From Adiantum capillus-veneris (Eukaryota > Streptophyta > Polypodiopsida > Polypodiales > Pteridaceae), in the NCBI GenBank assembly GCA_014529385.2, contig CM043957.1, positions 89,432,881-89,496,880 of the forward strand: a DNA stretch of 64,000 bases, written 5' to 3'. The translations under genes were made by a program, and so were the position numbers. Positions 19,174-31,946 of this stretch are shown here, in pieces. The notes below the pieces were generated by a model. It was not told where the DNA came from, searched no databases, and saw nothing but the letters and a program-made list of their open reading frames with translations. The stretch's first letter is position 1; each line of letters opens with the position of its first letter.

Positions 19174-21530
19174 GCAAAGGCATCGGGTTACAGATGCCAG
19201 TTTTTGTACATATACTAGGTGATTTTATGGTGTACAGACAATTTGTTTTTGGTGTGCAGTTTTTTAGTGCAGTAAGACTATGTGTGGTTGAACATAAACG
19301 TTCAACGAGGTGGTGGGCAATGATGGTGCAGACAAAGTTGGTTCGAGCTAGGAAATGGTCTATGCCAAGCAGAGGTAGCAGGAAAGTGCAGTGCAGAAGG
19401 CTAGGGAAGGTGCCAAGGACCCGGGCAGCCAAAAGATAGTAGAAGTGTATGTTTAAAGCGACTTTTTAGGCCAAGGAGGCTCAAAAATGGTCTAGATGGG
19501 ATGGCAGATGAAGGTGTCCAAAATGCCAAGTCAAGGCTCTAGAATGTAGTGTTCAGTGTGCTGTAGAAGCGAGTCTAGACGGCTCGTCAAACGGGCCCCC
19601 AATGCTCAAGATATTGAAGTTTAAAGGTAGAGTGTGTTGCAGATCCCCAACGGGCAGGGAAGCTGGGGACAGGTGGCCCAGGTAGGTGTCAGTGGGTAGA
19701 TGTGTAGTGCTCGAGTTGTGGAGCATGCCAGTCTTCTCGAATTGTAGACTGGAGCTCTAGTTAGTAAGTTATGTCCATAAGAAGATTTGTCGGGAACCGA
19801 GTCTGAGCCCACTTGACCGTAATGAAAAATGCACCATCTGGAATTTTTTAGGCCTCAACAAGGTTCAAGCAGATAGGTCATGCTGTGTGAAGTCAGCAGG
19901 AAGTCACGGCTCGTGATTCTGTGCCCCGAGCACCGAGTTCTGGTCTGGGAAAAAAGGAAGCATTTGGCAGGGGAATGCATGCATATGTTTTCTGCCTTTT
20001 TTGTGGACTCGAATAGTGAGCTCAAAAGGGTTCGAAGGCGGCGAAATTTTTAAGGTTCGGGATCGACATGGCAAGGATTCGGCACGGCTTGGCGGTCCGA
20101 GGTTCCGACCATCAAATGGTACATGGGATCACGGGGAAGGTGTGCCCAAAGAAAAGTAGTGTATGAAGGTGTTTTTTTAAGGATTCTCAATGCATAGAGG
20201 CTCAGCCACCCATCGGCCGCCACGTGGCACTACAAAATTCCCACATGGGGAGCGAGGTTCCGTATGCGTGGGGTATAAGGGCAGGAGCGCACACTCTTCA
20301 TTGACATCAAATGGGGAGCAAGGAGCTTAGACTCTTGTGAGCCATGGCGAACAGTGCGAGGCGCTGCATCGACGGCCCAGTTGGGCGCATTGTCCCGGTT
20401 TTTGGCTAGTAAGGCTGCCCCAGGGGTGGCGCGCCCGCGTGAGGCGTGAGGGACAGAGGCGCCCGATGTGAAATGATGATGTGGTAGCAACTGGTCCCGC
20501 GGCCTAGTTGGGCTCCAACTTTTTGAAACAACAAAGGAGGGCAATAGTGACCTCGCTATTGCCTCCCCCTTGCATGAAAGAGGACGGTCCCGCGGCAGTG
20601 AAGTGAACCAAAGAGAAGGCTTGAAGGCAGCCGGGAGATTAGGTGGCAAGGGGAGAGCTTCCTGCAGGCAGGACGGTAATCATAGAGAGAAAGAGAGAGC
20701 TCGAGGACAAATGAAAGGGGCAAGAGGCCGCCCGCCGTTCCAAGGCCGGCCAAGAAAAAGCAAGGGCAAATGGGCAGGTAAGGGTCGGAATCAAAAGCGG
20801 AGACCAAAGGAGCAAGGTGGAAGCCAGCAGACCAAGGGGAAGGGGGAGAGAGAAAAGAAGAGAGAAGTAACAGGAGGATTCGGATAGAGAGAGAGTCAAA
20901 GTTGGGCCAAGGGTGCAGTGCAAGGTAGCCCCAAAGGGGTAAAAAATGAAGGGAAAGTATAAAAATTTTGAAAAAGTACCAAGGGGAAATAGCGACCTCG
21001 CTAATGCTCCCCCCCCCCCCCCCCCAAAATGCAAAAGAGAGAGGAAGAGAGCAGATGCAGCAAAGCGGTGCCCCTTTCCCAAAGATGCCAAATTAGGACA
21101 CGAGATGGACCAATGAGATGGCAATTTTCCGAATAAAGACCTCCCCATAAAATTCAAAAATTAAATCAAATTAGGGGCTTTTTTTGGTGTCGTTTGAAGC
21201 CTGCAAAGTGAATCTGTCTGACAGAGGAGTGTGCTTGTCAAAGTCCTTTGTATTTTCTTTTGAAAATGGCCATGATGATGGTAGTGTGAACTTATGTACA
21301 TGTTTTGTGAAGTGCAATCAAGCCACTGTTGCCCCGTATTGTTGTTGTCTCCCCTTCCCCCCTTCTCTTTCTCCTGCTCTGGTGTTTCCTCTTGGTGCCG
21401 GCTGTGTGGATGTGTGTGCCCCCCCGGACCAACGGTGTGTTGTGTGAAAGAGCGAGATTGAGTGGCTATGTGTGTGTAAGGTTGGAGACAGACCGTGCCA
21501 ATAGGTGTGCGTTGTGCGGTGCATTTGTGG
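19174..21530. other. Non-coding stretch with G/C-rich blocks
   Basis: No convincing gene. There is a small hairpin at 20541-20564 (ggcaatag ... ctattgcc); a related 'gacctcgctaatgct' block near 20993 is followed by a 17-C run (21009-21025). Positions 20570-20890 are purine-rich and open in several frames because of composition. A plus-strand frame open from about 21329 continues past the solo LTR (see the entry at 23138-23323). This interval may be the LTR or leader of the decayed Ty3 fragment at 23340, but no LTR ends could be fixed. Confidence 0.4.
21526..21530. repeat. Target-site duplication TGTGG, left
   Basis: TGTGG precedes the solo LTR and recurs at 23137-23141. Confidence 0.9.
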
Positions 21531-22726
21531 TGTAACATTTAATGGCCTAATAACTTATGTGTAGCGGAAATTAGCATGAACATAGTGGGCACTTCATTAG
21601 AATAGATTCCTAATGAGAATTACAAGAGTGTTTGGGTGGAGAGAGAGAGCAACAAAAAGCATAACACCTAGTTAGATAGCATCAACAATACTTTCAAAAG
21701 AGAGAGAAATTAAGCTATTGACAACAGTTGAGGACCGGATTTTCATGGAGCCGGTCCCCCCTCAAAAAGGCTTTGTATTATGGTTTCTCCCATCAAGAGA
21801 GACATTGTACAATACAATTCTTTATGTTCCTTCAAGACTAGCTAGTGCAATGAAGATGGAAACTTCATGCACTAAGAAAAACACTTAACAAACACAACTT
21901 GAATTATCCCCGTTCTCAGACCCAAGACCTCACACACCTTCGAAGATGGTGAGAGCTAGCAGGGTATGAGAGTAGATTGAGAGGAAGAAGGAGTATCTTA
22001 CGAGAAAGATGTACATCTCCTCACATAATCACTCATATTAGCATAGCTTAGCTTAGTAATTAGCTTGGTAGAGAAGATGAGCATGCATTGAAGCTTGGCT
22101 CTTGGTTGGATTTGCATCCACATGCCAAGAGAGTGTTGATGTAGGCTTCTATCTCACAAGCTTGGAGTAGGTGATGAGCTCTCCATTAAAGCCTGGGAGG
22201 AGATAGAGTATTCTTTCTTCACACATGAGCTTGTGTGAGTGTGTGTGTGATAATGCCTTGCAAAAATCAGCCCCCTCTCTCTCTTCGGCGAGCCCTTCCT
22301 GCTAAATTGGTTTGGCTTTTGCCTCATTGGACCTCCCCAAGTCAAGCCAATGGGTGTTAAGCACCATAAGTGATAGCCTTCTGACATGTGTCCCCCTTTC
22401 CCCTTTTGTGAGAGCTTTAGGTAATTAAATAATTAAACTAAACTCTCATTGGACCCCTTTTCCTCCTGGCCAATAGGAATCACGCAAGCCATTGGGCTCC
22501 TGAATGCTCATTGGACCCCTTGGGAGACTGCCCAATAGTCTTCTAGGAGACTTAATTCTCATCGGTTTCTTTTATTAAATGTTTTTAAATTAATTAAACT
22601 AGATTTACTCTAGCTTAATTCTCATTGGTCCACTTCAAGGGTCTTCCAATAGGAATTGGGCACACCTTGTGGGCATCTGGCCTAGGGAGCTGACATGTGT
22701 CCCTAATTCCCTTTGTGTAAAGGGAG

Positions 22727-22759
<33 letters not shown>

Positions 22760-23136
22760 CTTTCTCTCTCATCCCCTACTAAATGGGCTCGCCCCCTCCT
22801 TTGTAGGCTTTGAAGAAGACTTTTGTACACACACTAAGCATCCAATTTTCCCTAGGGTTGACCTTTGGACACAACCTTTGAATTTTGGAACCTTAGCCTT
22901 TTGGAAGTCTTAATGGGCTGAACCTTAGGGTCTTTTTAGCCCATTGTTGCACATGGTTCTTTTGCAGATGGCCCCCCCTTTTGATCCCTATTTTCCCTCC
23001 TTTGGATCCCTACTGTGGCCGGTCTGCTAGCTTAACCAATATTCTAGCTTTTTCTCCCCTGGTACCTCCCCACATTAAATGATCAGTTTAATATGAGAAA
23101 ATCATTTAGGAGAATTAGATATTGATTATTATGACA
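21531..23136 (-). repeat. Solo LTR of the same Ty3 family, inverted
   Basis: Runs from TGTAACATTT to TTATGACA, the reverse complement of the LTR at 3017-4608, over 1606 bp. It shows many substitutions and an expanded (GT)n tract at 22729-22758. Flanked by TGTGG on both sides, it is a clean solo LTR left by recombination between the two LTRs of an older insertion. Three of the inverted/direct CCAAT modules are still recognisable. Confidence 0.95.
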
Positions 23137-23141
23137 TGTGG
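23137..23141. repeat. Target-site duplication TGTGG, right
   Basis: Matches 21526-21530. Confidence 0.9.
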
Positions 23142-23323
23142 AGTGTGTGAGCAATGGAAATTGGGCAGGTGGTGGTCTGATAGTGTCATGTGTGTTTTGT
23201 GAAGGTGTTTTTCGAGAGGATAGGGGTGTTGTGGATACCCTGAGCTATAGAGAGGCCCTTGTGTTTGTGCCGGGCGTGTTCCCCGTTTCCCCCTCACCAA
23301 TGTTCGCTGGTCATTTCATGTGA
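23138..23323 (+). other. Open frame resuming after the solo LTR
   Basis: When the solo LTR and one TSD copy are ignored, the plus-strand frame open at 21329-21529 continues without a stop to TGA at 23321-23323. The combined frame is about 130 codons of Cys/Val-rich composition with no recognised domain. It lies just upstream of the Gag start at 23340 and may be leader sequence that happens to be open. Confidence 0.25.
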
Positions 23324-23339
23324 TCCGCCAACAACCTCC

Positions 23340-25640
23340 ATGGCCGTAGACACTACTATTGGACCCAGCGCGCCCATAGAGACAGCCGACCCTATGTACC
23401 CACTTTTGGACGATAAGCCAGAGTTTATTGAGATTGACATCACCAAGGGGGACGACAGCTAACCCTTGTATGATGTTGAGGAGGACTCCAAACTAGACGA
23501 TCTTATCAATATGCTTATGAAGACGGAGCTCTCTAATGGGATATTCATATATTTTAATGCCAAGTTGACCACCTTAGAAAAGGGACACACTGATGTTGTC
23601 ACAATGTTGTAAAGAATCTCCACACATCTAGACTTGCTGGCAGCCACTGCAGTTGCATCTCCTCTTCCTCTGAGTAAATGGCACCCACTGCACAAGTAAG
23701 TGTAGCCTCACTGTGGTTATGGGAGTTCATGCCAATATGACTATAGGGTCATCTCTAGAGATAGTCTTGGCTATACTCAAGGATTTCAAGTTGCCTAGTT
23801 TTACGGGAGAGGAAAGGGAGAGAAATAAAGATCGTGTTAACATGTTACTAGTAAAGTGGTCGGATATTTATGCATTGTGGAAGTAGCCTAGCCTTGTGTA
23901 GCTTGTAGAGACTAGTTTCCTATTGATTGGCAAGGAATGCACGTGGTGGATGAGTTTGACCAGTGATCCTGTCAGGTAGAGTTCAAAATGCTGTTTGGAA
24001 AAGAGTTATTGCCAGGGGATGAGGAAGAGAGAAACTAGGAGTTATGGGACAAGTGCTCGCTGTAGAGAACAAGTCCCTTAGACTACAAAGAGATAGTACT
24101 CAAGTTAAAGGGAATCGATGCATTCCAAAACTTTTGCAAGGCTTCAAGAGCGGCCTCACAAATGACTATCCCGAGTACGTTGAGATAGTACAATGCATTC
24201 CAGACTTTCTCAGGCTTCAAGAGGGGGCTCACAAATGAGTATCTTGAGTACATTGAGCCTCTTCAACCAAAGGACTTATATGAAGGGATCAAATATGCAT
24301 AGATCTATGATGACATCAAGCACCATAATACACAAGATGGGGCAGGTAGGACTTAGGTAGGATGGGGAAAAAGAGTCAAGGTTTAAAGAAAAGGGGTTTC
24401 AAAGTAGTGAGAGGCCTGGGGAGAGGAATGACAAGGGTGGTTAGTAGGGGTCATTGGACTAAAAAATCATGACCATTTGAAAAGAAAAGAGAGTACAAAT
24501 TGAAACAAAAAAAAGGAGCTATGTTGAAGTGCAAATGGAAAATTGTTCCTTTAGTTGCAATGAGGTAGAGCACACCACAACCAAATGCCCAAAGCTCAAA
24601 GCTAGCACGAGTGGTAGTGAGCCTAATAAAGGTGGTAAATCCTCTAGGTAGTTGCACACAATGCAAATGCTTCCTCTCAATATCAAATAGTTTAGGGAGT
24701 TAGCACTGGTGAGCGCCATGCTTGTTCGGTGCACCAACTAGTCGTTGGTTAAGAATTCAAGGTTGCCCGAGATCGCAAGTGATCATGAATACACTATTGT
24801 TTTGGCCAACAATTATGATAAGATGGTATGTAATACCATAGTCTTGGGAGTTCAATTAGCCATGCAAGATTATGAGGCTATGCTTGACTTTTAAGTCATG
24901 CGTTTGGCTAGAGCAAACATGTACTTAGGCACGGAGTGGCTGTACAACTTGGGCCCTAGAATAGTGAGGAGTTATTTGCACAACACACTACACTTTGAGC
25001 ATGGAGGGAGTGTCATCATGCTATAGGGAAACCGTAATGTCCCATCTACCCCTCTCATCTCTTCCATGGAGCTACATAAAATAGCCTTCAGAGGCCAGAT
25101 GGTAGAGCTATTTGCTTGTTACCCTCTTTTAAATTTTATTGTTTTAAGTGAAAGTAATAAAATTGTTTCCATAATTGAAATTTTAAGTAATGTGTGCATA
25201 GACAAACACACCAAAAAAACATGACCTTGGATGAAACCTACTGTTTGAAAACCCTCTTTGGCATGCATGCGATTCTAAAACCAAAAAATCCAAGGCAAAA
25301 GAAACCCTTAAGAAAAAGTATGTAGATGCTTTAATGAATTTATTAGAGGAGTTTCATGATGTATTTCTTGGTGATTTGCTGAATGGCTTGTTTCCATCTC
25401 AAGAAGTAGACCATGGCATCGATGTTATGCTTGGGTCAAAACCTATAAGCAAACTTGCTTATAGACTAAGCCACTCGAAAGCACATGAGGTGGAAAATAG
25501 TTAGCAAAATACTTGATAAAAAGATTTATTAGGCCTGGTTCAGATTTTTGAGCATCACCTATTCTTTTGGTAAAGAAGGACGGATCTATGCGGATGTGCA
25601 TAGATGATAGGGCTCTTAATCAGATAACGATTAATTGTTG
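23340..25640 (+). pseudogene. Heavily decayed Ty3 gag-protease-RT fragment
   Basis: ATG at 23340 opens a Gag-like N-terminus (IGPSAPIETADPMYPLL) that stops at 23460-23462. Traces of the Gag core follow near 23780-23960 (FKLPSFTGEE, KWSDIYALW, ECTWWMSL). A protease end appears near 24910-25010 (LGTEWLYNLGPRIV) and the start of RT near 25380-25630 (VDHGIDVMLGSKP, ASPILLVKKDGSMRMCIDDRALNQITIN). Stops and shifts interrupt every segment. The fragment ends inside RT at about 25640. No LTR was identified on either side. Confidence 0.75.
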
Positions 25641-26276
25641 AAGTTTGTGGTGAGTTTGGTGGAGAGTGAAGGAGAGAAAGGGGCATAGAACCCACATGAA
25701 ATGTAGTAGTGTACGGCCTGGTACATTAGGAAAAATATGAACTTGGCATGGGTCTTGTGAGAGTCCCTACTTTTAAGGGATTAAGACTAATTTTGTGTAG
25801 ACATTGGGGACAAGTACATTTAATAGGTTATTTTTTAGTAGAATTGTCTATCCTTTTTTTAGGGCCATATCGGTTGCGGTCCTCCTAGAGGTCCCTTTCT
25901 CTCTTTAGCTCTTTGAAAGTGAAGGAAAAAAAGTGTTGTGGCATTACTACTACCCCCTTCCATCCCTTTCCCATGCCACATCATAAAAAACGTGCATAAC
26001 CCTAAGCTAAAAAATGATTTTTTTCAAAAATCCTATTTTCACCTATTTTTTTCTCAAAAGTTAATATCAATCTATATGCATATAAAAAAAAACATTTTTG
26101 ACTTTTTTTTGGGCTTACCCTCACTAGAAGGCCAATTTTTGAAAAAAAAATCCCTCCAAAATCTCTCTCTCTCTCTCTCTCTCTCGTCCCTTCCATTTCC
26201 TTCCTCCTTTGCATCCTTAGGTTTAGCAGCCATAGTGCTCAATAATATCACAAACCATGCATCTCCTACACCATAA
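25641..26276. other. Non-coding stretch
   Basis: No gene is seen. It has T-rich and A-rich runs and a (CT)n microsatellite at 26162-26187. A purine-rich 'attggggacaagtac' near 25804 may be a retroelement 3' end, but no LTR follows clearly. Confidence 0.4.
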
Positions 26277-27122
26277 GTGTGTATATTTGCGTGCCCACAA
26301 AATTTGCATCAAAAGTCATACACGTGGGTGACCAAAGATCATCACAACAACGACGTGCTACAAGCTGACACCAATGTTGACCGTTGGATGGATGTAAGTG
26401 ATAGTCTATACACTCTAATTCATTTTATATTGTCTTTCTTTCTCTTAAACTATTCAATTAAAACTTTGAACCATTTTTCACAGAAATCTCATATGTGTGT
26501 ATATAAGTATAGCCACCCCCCACACACACACGTGCACTCACTCATCTTCTTCTCTTTCATTTTAGAGCTTGCCTAACCTTATAATCTTTGACATAATAGA
26601 TCTTAAACACCACTTTTCCTCTAAAACAACCTTCTTTGTTACATCTTGCAGGTAGGTGCTTCAAATCCATTCTTATTAGAGGTGGATAATCTCATCAAAA
26701 TGTATATTTCAACATTTTTTATTGTTAGTTGGAAGTAATCACTTGTAAATTTGTACAACATATACTTAGCAAGTGTGTTTATTATATAACTTGCATACAT
26801 GTTTTTGTTTGAGTAGGTCTCTAACACGTCACGATCTTTATTACATGACGATCTTTATAACAATGGCTCAAGGAATTGGCGTAACATTAATCTCTACGGC
26901 GGCACAAATCTCTCCTCAAGCAATGTGGATCCTACTACACCAAGAGCCATTATGCTAACACAGAGAGATCCCTAGAAGGACAATACAACAGGTTTCTATT
27001 AGCAATACATTCTTTCCTAGCATAAGAGCACCCCCAGTAAAGATATTTTTACGTGTGATAGGTCACCCCATGAGCATACCATATCATGGAATGGATGCAA
27101 GAACTATGATTGCACTACCCCT
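26277..27122 (+). pseudogene. Possible exon remnants of a spliced gene
   Basis: Three stretches look like exons bounded by plant-type splice sites. The first ends TNVDRWMD at 26393, before GTAAGT. The second begins after TTGCAG at 26651 with VGASNPFLLEVDNLIKM and joins the first in phase 0. The third begins after GAGTAG near 26817 with SNTSRSLLHDDLYNNGSRNW; it stays open to a TAG at 26972-26974 and then, one frame over, reads IFLRVIGHPMSIPYHGMDAR up to GTAAGT near 27123. The second-to-third junction does not fit cleanly and there is a stop, so this is at best a decayed gene. No family is recognised. Confidence 0.25.
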
Positions 27123-28057
27123 TGTAAGTTGTTCATGAATGTATGTTAATCAAAGTCAATGAGAAGAAATTTGGACTTTTTTGTTTGTTGATGTGTAAGA
27201 GCACTCTAGCTCTACCATATTTTGAGCTTGTGTGGTAAGTTAAATAAGACTTGTACTCATTTAAAGTGTAAATGTATTTTTGTTTGGTAAGATTGTACAT
27301 GAGAAGATGCGATAAAGTAAAAGAGATCTACAACTGATGTTTAAGGAATAAACCTCGATGAGATTCCTACCGTGCACTTGTGACATCAAAACTAAATATC
27401 ATGTTGTTGAAATAATGTTTGCTTGACCACACGCCAAGGTCCCATTTTCCCCATATCTCTCCTTGAACCCGTTGATTTCTTGTTGTGGTGGGGGGTCTAA
27501 GGGGGGCCCATTTTCAAAGTTTTAGAAATAACTTTTGTTTGAAGTAAATTTTGGTTGTTTTAAAGTTTGTACATAGTCTAAGAGCTCATTCTGATTGTTT
27601 TCCTTCAGTTCCAAATTTTAACCCAGGGCACTCTTTGGGAGCCACTTTTGAAGGTGTTAGGGTGAGATTTTGGGAAAGTTTTGTCTGTGGAAAATGAAGC
27701 CCTTAACTCAAGGAAAAAAATTGGTTCTTTGAGTATTTTTAGATTCCATGGTTTTGATGCTCGTCGAAGCCCATAGATTAAGGAAAAAGTAAGAAATGTT
27801 TGTTTTGCATCATTTTTGTAGAAATTGCCAACTTGTAGGTTGATTTTTGGAGAATCAAAGAAAGATATCACTTTTAGCATCACACGACGGTCGAAGAGCG
27901 CGACAAAGTGAACAAATTGATGTGAGATGAGCGCATGTAGGCTCGGAGCCGATTGGGAGCTACAAGCCCTTGAGAACAGCCTAAAAGTTCAACACTTCAA
28001 AAAGAAAAAACTTAAAACTTGTATCATGGCCAAAAAACTGAAATTTGTATCTCTCAA
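27123..28057. other. Non-coding stretch
   Basis: No gene, repeat array or element end is visible. It leads into the left arm of a foldback hairpin at 28058. Confidence 0.4.
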
Positions 28058-28073
28058 CCATTTTAAGCCATAG

Positions 28074-28078
28074 GACCC
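28074..28078. repeat. Target-site duplication GACCC, left
   Basis: GACCC precedes the left copia LTR and recurs at 33083-33087. Confidence 0.9.
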
Positions 28079-28305
28079 TGTTACCATATATACGTGGTAG
28101 TGATGTGTGTGACTACACTAGGACCGCCGGGGCATTTTTTCCCACTTTAGGAGGTTTTTTCCCCCGTGCATTGTATATACGCCCATCACTCTAGGGCTAT
28201 CTATCTTTCCATAGCACACTAAGTAATACACTCTCTATTGTGTGCCTTGAGCTTCCTTCGTCTTCTCCAAGCTATGTGTGTTTCTCTGCAACCCTAATTC
28301 CAACA
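28079..28305 (+). repeat. 5' LTR of the copia element (227 bp)
   Basis: Runs from TGTTACCATATA to TTCCAACA. Matches 32856-33082 in length and nearly in sequence. Confidence 0.95.
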
Positions 28306-28307
28306 AT

Positions 28308-28319
28308 TGGTATCAGAGC
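28308..28319 (+). other. Primer binding site, initiator-Met tRNA
   Basis: TGGTATCAGAGC, two bases after the LTR: a perfect match to the plant initiator-Met tRNA complement. Confidence 0.9.
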
Positions 28320-28667
28320 AGGTCACGTCCTCCCGGGCTTAGTCGCCAGCTACTCCAGCACACGCCTGCTCACCTTGTCCGATTTCAGTGAGCTTTGGCG
28401 AGCGTTCGCAGGTCGACAAAAATTTTGGGTGAGCTGAAAGAGCTCGGTCTGCTCAGAATTTTGATTTGGGCTCATTTCGGCATCCGTTTCCACTACAGGC
28501 AGTACTGCACAGGCTATTTCGTCATTTTGTGCAGAATTTCTGTCAGTGCCGTTTTCTGCATAACAGGTGCCTTACAGTCTTCTACGGTGTGTGCTATATA
28601 GCACAGGTTGTTCCCGCTCCATTTCTCCTATTTTCGTGCAGTTTTCACATCAGGTGCAGCATTTACC
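28320..28667 (+). other. Copia leader
   Basis: Untranslated region between the primer site and the Gag start codon. No feature is recognised. Confidence 0.6.
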
Positions 28668-31600
28668 ATGGCTGACAACAACAACACAGATGTGTTCAAG
28701 ATGTTTGCTGCTGAGGACAGGTTGGATGGGGACAACTACCCTATGTGGGCTTATATGATGCAACATGTTCTTGTGTCAAAAGGTTTCTAGAACATTGTGC
28801 AGGGCATTGATGTACGTCCTGGTTCTGAGGATGTAGGCGATGTTGAGGATGTTGTAGGTCTTGCTGCAAGGATTGCAGCTGTTAGAGTTGTTTTGCCTAC
28901 GGCAGAACAAGCTCGTTGGGATGTTAAGGATGCGCAGGCTCATGCATTGATTGCGTTGTCTGTGAAGCGCACCATTGTTCCTCACATCCGTTCTGCAAAA
29001 TCTGCAAAACAGGCTTGGGATATTCTAGCAGGTCTTTATGCAAGCCGCAATGAGGCTAAAATTGCTTTGCTGCGTAAAGAGCTGGAGTCTAAGATTATGC
29101 ATGAGGAAGATGATATGGACACTTTCCTTGCTAGTGTCAAGGATATCAATGAGCAGCTTATTTCTGTAGGTGAAGTCATTTCAGACAGTTCCCTTGTGCA
29201 AACTGTTCTTGATGCCTTACCAGATTCCTACGAGACTTTTGCTAGTACTTGGAGACTGATGACCCAAGGAAATCCTGAAGTTGTCAAGTTTGATGCATTA
29301 TGCACATTGTTGTTGCAAGAGTCACTTTCTAGAAAAAACAAGACTAGGCAGCGTGCAGTTGAACAGGCTTTTATTGCTTCTCAAAGAAAGGGTGGTAACA
29401 GTAATGCAGCCACTTCTTATGGTTCTGCTGCGAGTGGCAAAACTTTTGTTCCTAATGCTTCTACTGGCAGTACTTCGTCTGGTAATTCTAGTGATAAGGG
29501 CAAAAAGAAGATGCGTTGCCATTATTGTAAAGCCAATGATCACTTGATCAAGTCGTGTCCTAAGTTGAAGGCCAAAGAGGCTAAGAAGAAAGAGGGTGGT
29601 TCCACTGCAAATGCTGGTTCCACTACAAATGCAGCCATTGTTGAGTCTTCTGTGAAAGGAGACTGTGTTGCTAATGTTGATGCAGAATGGGCTTTTAGTG
29701 CAGAGGGCACTTACAATCCTGCTGTCCATGATGCATGCTTGTCAGTTGCTGCAGATTCACATGTGTGGTATTTCGACAGTGGTGCTACAAAGCACATTAC
29801 CTCACATCGTGAATTGTTTACCTCTCTCGAGTTTGTCCCTCATGGGAATTCAGTCACTTGTGCCAACAACGCCTCTTATCCAGTTCAGGGAGTTGGAAAG
29901 ATTGTCACTGCTGTTAATGGCAGTTCCTTCACACTTGTTGATGCACTGTATGTACCTGGGATCAAGAAGAATCTCTTGTCTGTATCCGCACTTGCTAGAC
30001 TTGGACTTGTAGTCAAATTTGTGGATGACAGATGTACAGTTCATGATCTCAGTTTTGGTGATGAAATTGTTGCATCTGGCCTTTTGTATCGTGGGCTGTA
30101 TAAGCTCACTTTGTATGACAAGTGTGGACAAAATTTTGCAAATGCTGCTGCAGATTCAAGGGCTATTTCAGATGCAAAACTTTGGCATGCACGTTTTGGT
30201 CATCTGAATTTTGCCAGTTTGCTGCGTTTGCAGAAATCTGATATGGTTGCTTCTTTGCCACCTCTTGAAGCACCTGTCAAACATGTTTGTGAAGGCTGTA
30301 TTTTGGGTAAGATGCAGCGTTCTAAATTTCCAAAGGATGGTTCAGTTCGGGCCACATGCAGGTTGCAGCTTGTGCATAGTGATGTTTGTGGGCCCATGCA
30401 AACTCAGTCCTTGGGCAATTACCTGTACTTCATGACTTTCATTGATGATTACTCCAGGCATGCATGGGTATTTCCGCTTAGAGCGAAGTACGACGTCTTT
30501 ATGTGCTTCAAACAATTTCTAGCTATGGCTGAAAATGTCTCGAAATGTACTATGGGCACCCTCCCTTCAGATCGAGGGGGGAAGTATATGTCTCATGAAT
30601 TTAATGCATTTCTGGCTAGTCCTGGGATAAAACACCAATGTACAGTGCCTTACACACCTCAGCAAAATGATGTTGCTGAGAGGAAAAACACGTCACTGAC
30701 GGAAATGGCACGATGTATGGTCAAAAGTCAAGCTTTACCGCATTCTTTTTGGCTTGAGGCCATCATGTGTGCCACTTATGTACTTAACAGGTGCCGTACA
30801 AAAGCTTTGCAGTCTATTACTCCATATGAAGCATGGCATGATAGAAAGCCTTCTATTGAGCACATGCGTGTTTTTGGCTTTTTGGCATATGCTTTGGTGC
30901 CACAAGTGCAGCGCAAAAAATTGGATGATAAGGCTATCAAATGTATTTTTGTTGGTTATAGTGTTGAAAGCAAAGGTTACAGGTTGTATCATCCGCAAAC
31001 AAAACGTATTCTGGTTTCTCGGGATGTAGTGTTTGTGGAAGATTCTGTTCAGCCCTTGCTGTCATGTACTAGAGACAGTAATGTAAGCTCACAGGACATT
31101 TATGACACTTTGTTGCCTCTTTTCAGTGGTGGAAATATGAATGTAAGTTCCAATGAGGCAAATGTACAGCCTATGGGGGTTTCTGAAAATGTTTTAGATC
31201 ACCCTATTACTGATGCAGATGTACATGATGTACTTGATGAGGAAAGGGCTGAAAATGAGCAAGCTAGAGGTATGCCAAAATGGTTGGTGCACACTTTGCG
31301 TGACAGTAAATTGGATGCACCTTTGTCTAGTCTTACTCGTTCAGGCTCTCGCCATGCATCTTATGCATCAGATTGTTATGCTTTGGCTGTGTCTAGTTTA
31401 CATGATGTTGAGGAGCCTCTGACTTTTGATGAAAATTGGATGGCTGCCATGCAATCAGAATATGATGCACTTATAGAAAATGACACATGGACTTTATGTG
31501 ATTTGCCTCCTGGCAAAAAGGCCATTGGTACGAAGTGGGTTTACAAGTTGAAATGCAAGCCGGATGGTGAGATAGATCGCCATAAGGCTCGACTTGTTGC

Positions 31601-31946
31601 AAAAGGTTATGCACAGCAAAAAGGCATAGATTATGAAGAGACTTTTGCTCCCACTCGTTGTATGACTACTGTGCGTTTTCTATGTGCATTGGGAGCTCAT
31701 TTTGGTTGGGATGTACATCAATCAGACATTGTTAATGCTTTCTTGAATGGTGACATATTTGAGGAAGTTTATGTAACGCAGCCTCGCGGTTTTGTCATAA
31801 AAGGACAAGAGGACAAAGTGTGCAAATGTAACAAGGCTTTGTATGGGTTGAAGCAATCTCCTCGTGCTTGGTATGAGAATGTTGAAACTCATTTGGTCAA
31901 ACAAGGCTTTCGTAACAGGCTATTGCATCATTACTTGGGTATATAG
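28668..31946 (+). pseudogene. Copia Gag-protease-integrase-RT polyprotein
   Basis: ATG at 28668 (MADNNNTDVFKMF) in good context. TAG at 28788-28790 falls where homologues have an aromatic residue (GF*NIVQG), so a Trp codon mutation is likely. Gag ends with the CCHC knuckle at 29517-29558 (CHYCKANDHLIKSC). Protease DSGA is at 29775-29786. The integrase HHCC domain begins near 30183 (WHARFGHLN). The DD35E triad is D at 30381, D at 30570 and E at 30678, spaced correctly. RT starts near 31440 (WMAAMQSEYDAL), with IVNAFLNGD and LYGLKQSPRAW, then is cut short near 31918 by the internal deletion. The frame ends at TAG 31944-31946. Confidence 0.9.

Noticed and set aside
20570-20890. Basic, Gly/Lys-rich open frame
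   Set aside because: Purine-rich composition keeps several frames open; no start context or homology.
21184-21447. Cys-rich open frame before the solo LTR
   Set aside because: No homology; an overlapping frame is equally open, so coding status cannot be argued.
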